Of a stretch of DNA of 13,432 nt, positions 13,391-13,432 are shown in pieces. Where the stretch lies: the NCBI GenBank assembly GCA_002498385.1, contig DAHH01000004.1, positions 192,715 to 206,146 of the forward strand, given 5' to 3'. The notes beneath the pieces were generated by a model. The model worked only from the letters and a program-made list of their open reading frames with translations. It had not been told where the DNA came from and did no database searches. The number at the start of each line of letters is the position of its first letter. Position 1 is the first letter of the stretch. The translations under genes were made by a program, and so were the position numbers. The stretch comes from Methanobacterium sp. UBA410. Its GTDB lineage: Archaea > Methanobacteriota > Methanobacteria > Methanobacteriales > Methanobacteriaceae.

Positions 13391-13432
13391 AAACTGAATA
13401 AAAAAAATTAAAGTTCTTAACTTAAGGAAAGT

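Overview
The window is a stretch of an archaeal chromosome, most likely from a mesophilic Methanobacterium or close relative (Methanobacteriales). The reasons are: an archaeal-type information-processing gene set (MCM, aIF2-beta, NMD3-like protein, archaeal topoisomerase I, AglB/STT3); an MCM of 666 residues, the same length as the well-studied Methanothermobacter thermautotrophicus protein; very AT-rich spacers; and Shine-Dalgarno signals matching the archaeal 16S tail (AGGAGGT and GTGAT variants). Nine genes are well supported. I see no transposase, CRISPR array, rRNA, tRNA or recognisable defence system, so this is mostly core genome. The novelty lies in the spacers and in a few protein extensions.

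Layout. Left block, all on the minus strand: aglB (oligosaccharyltransferase, 225-2678), a DUF488 protein (2979-3485) and topA (3810-6113). A 733-bp divergent spacer follows (6114-6846); it holds a cluster of GATC-centred sites and a GC-rich island that may be a small RNA or a leader. Middle, plus strand: a metallophosphoesterase (6847-7377) and rlmE/FtsJ rRNA 2'-O-methyltransferase (7620-8240). A small membrane-anchored, probably secreted coiled-coil protein lies on the minus strand (8523-8960). Right block, plus strand: mcm (9325-11325), aIF2-beta (11681-12088) and an NMD3-like gene (12335-13390).

How the genes relate. The right block joins the replicative helicase to translation initiation and 60S/50S-type ribosome biogenesis functions. 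With rlmE (23S rRNA modification) and topA (DNA topology), the window is weighted to growth-linked housekeeping. AglB acts at the outer membrane face, where it N-glycosylates secreted proteins; the small membrane protein carries two N-glycosylation sequons and could be a substrate. Most genes look singly transcribed: spacers are 240-730 bp and several stop codons are followed by T-rich termination tracts.

Most notable non-genic signals: (1) a perfect 17-bp x 4.35 tandem array centred on GATATC between mcm and aIF2-beta; (2) at least seven other short tandem duplications (period 14-21 bp), all in spacers; (3) a 67-bp imperfect palindrome with an inner hairpin upstream of the DUF488 gene; (4) the GATC cluster and GC-rich island between topA and the phosphoesterase. 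Also of interest are a histone-H1-like Lys/Ser/Thr tail on TopA and a dense set of N-glycosylation sequons on AglB itself.
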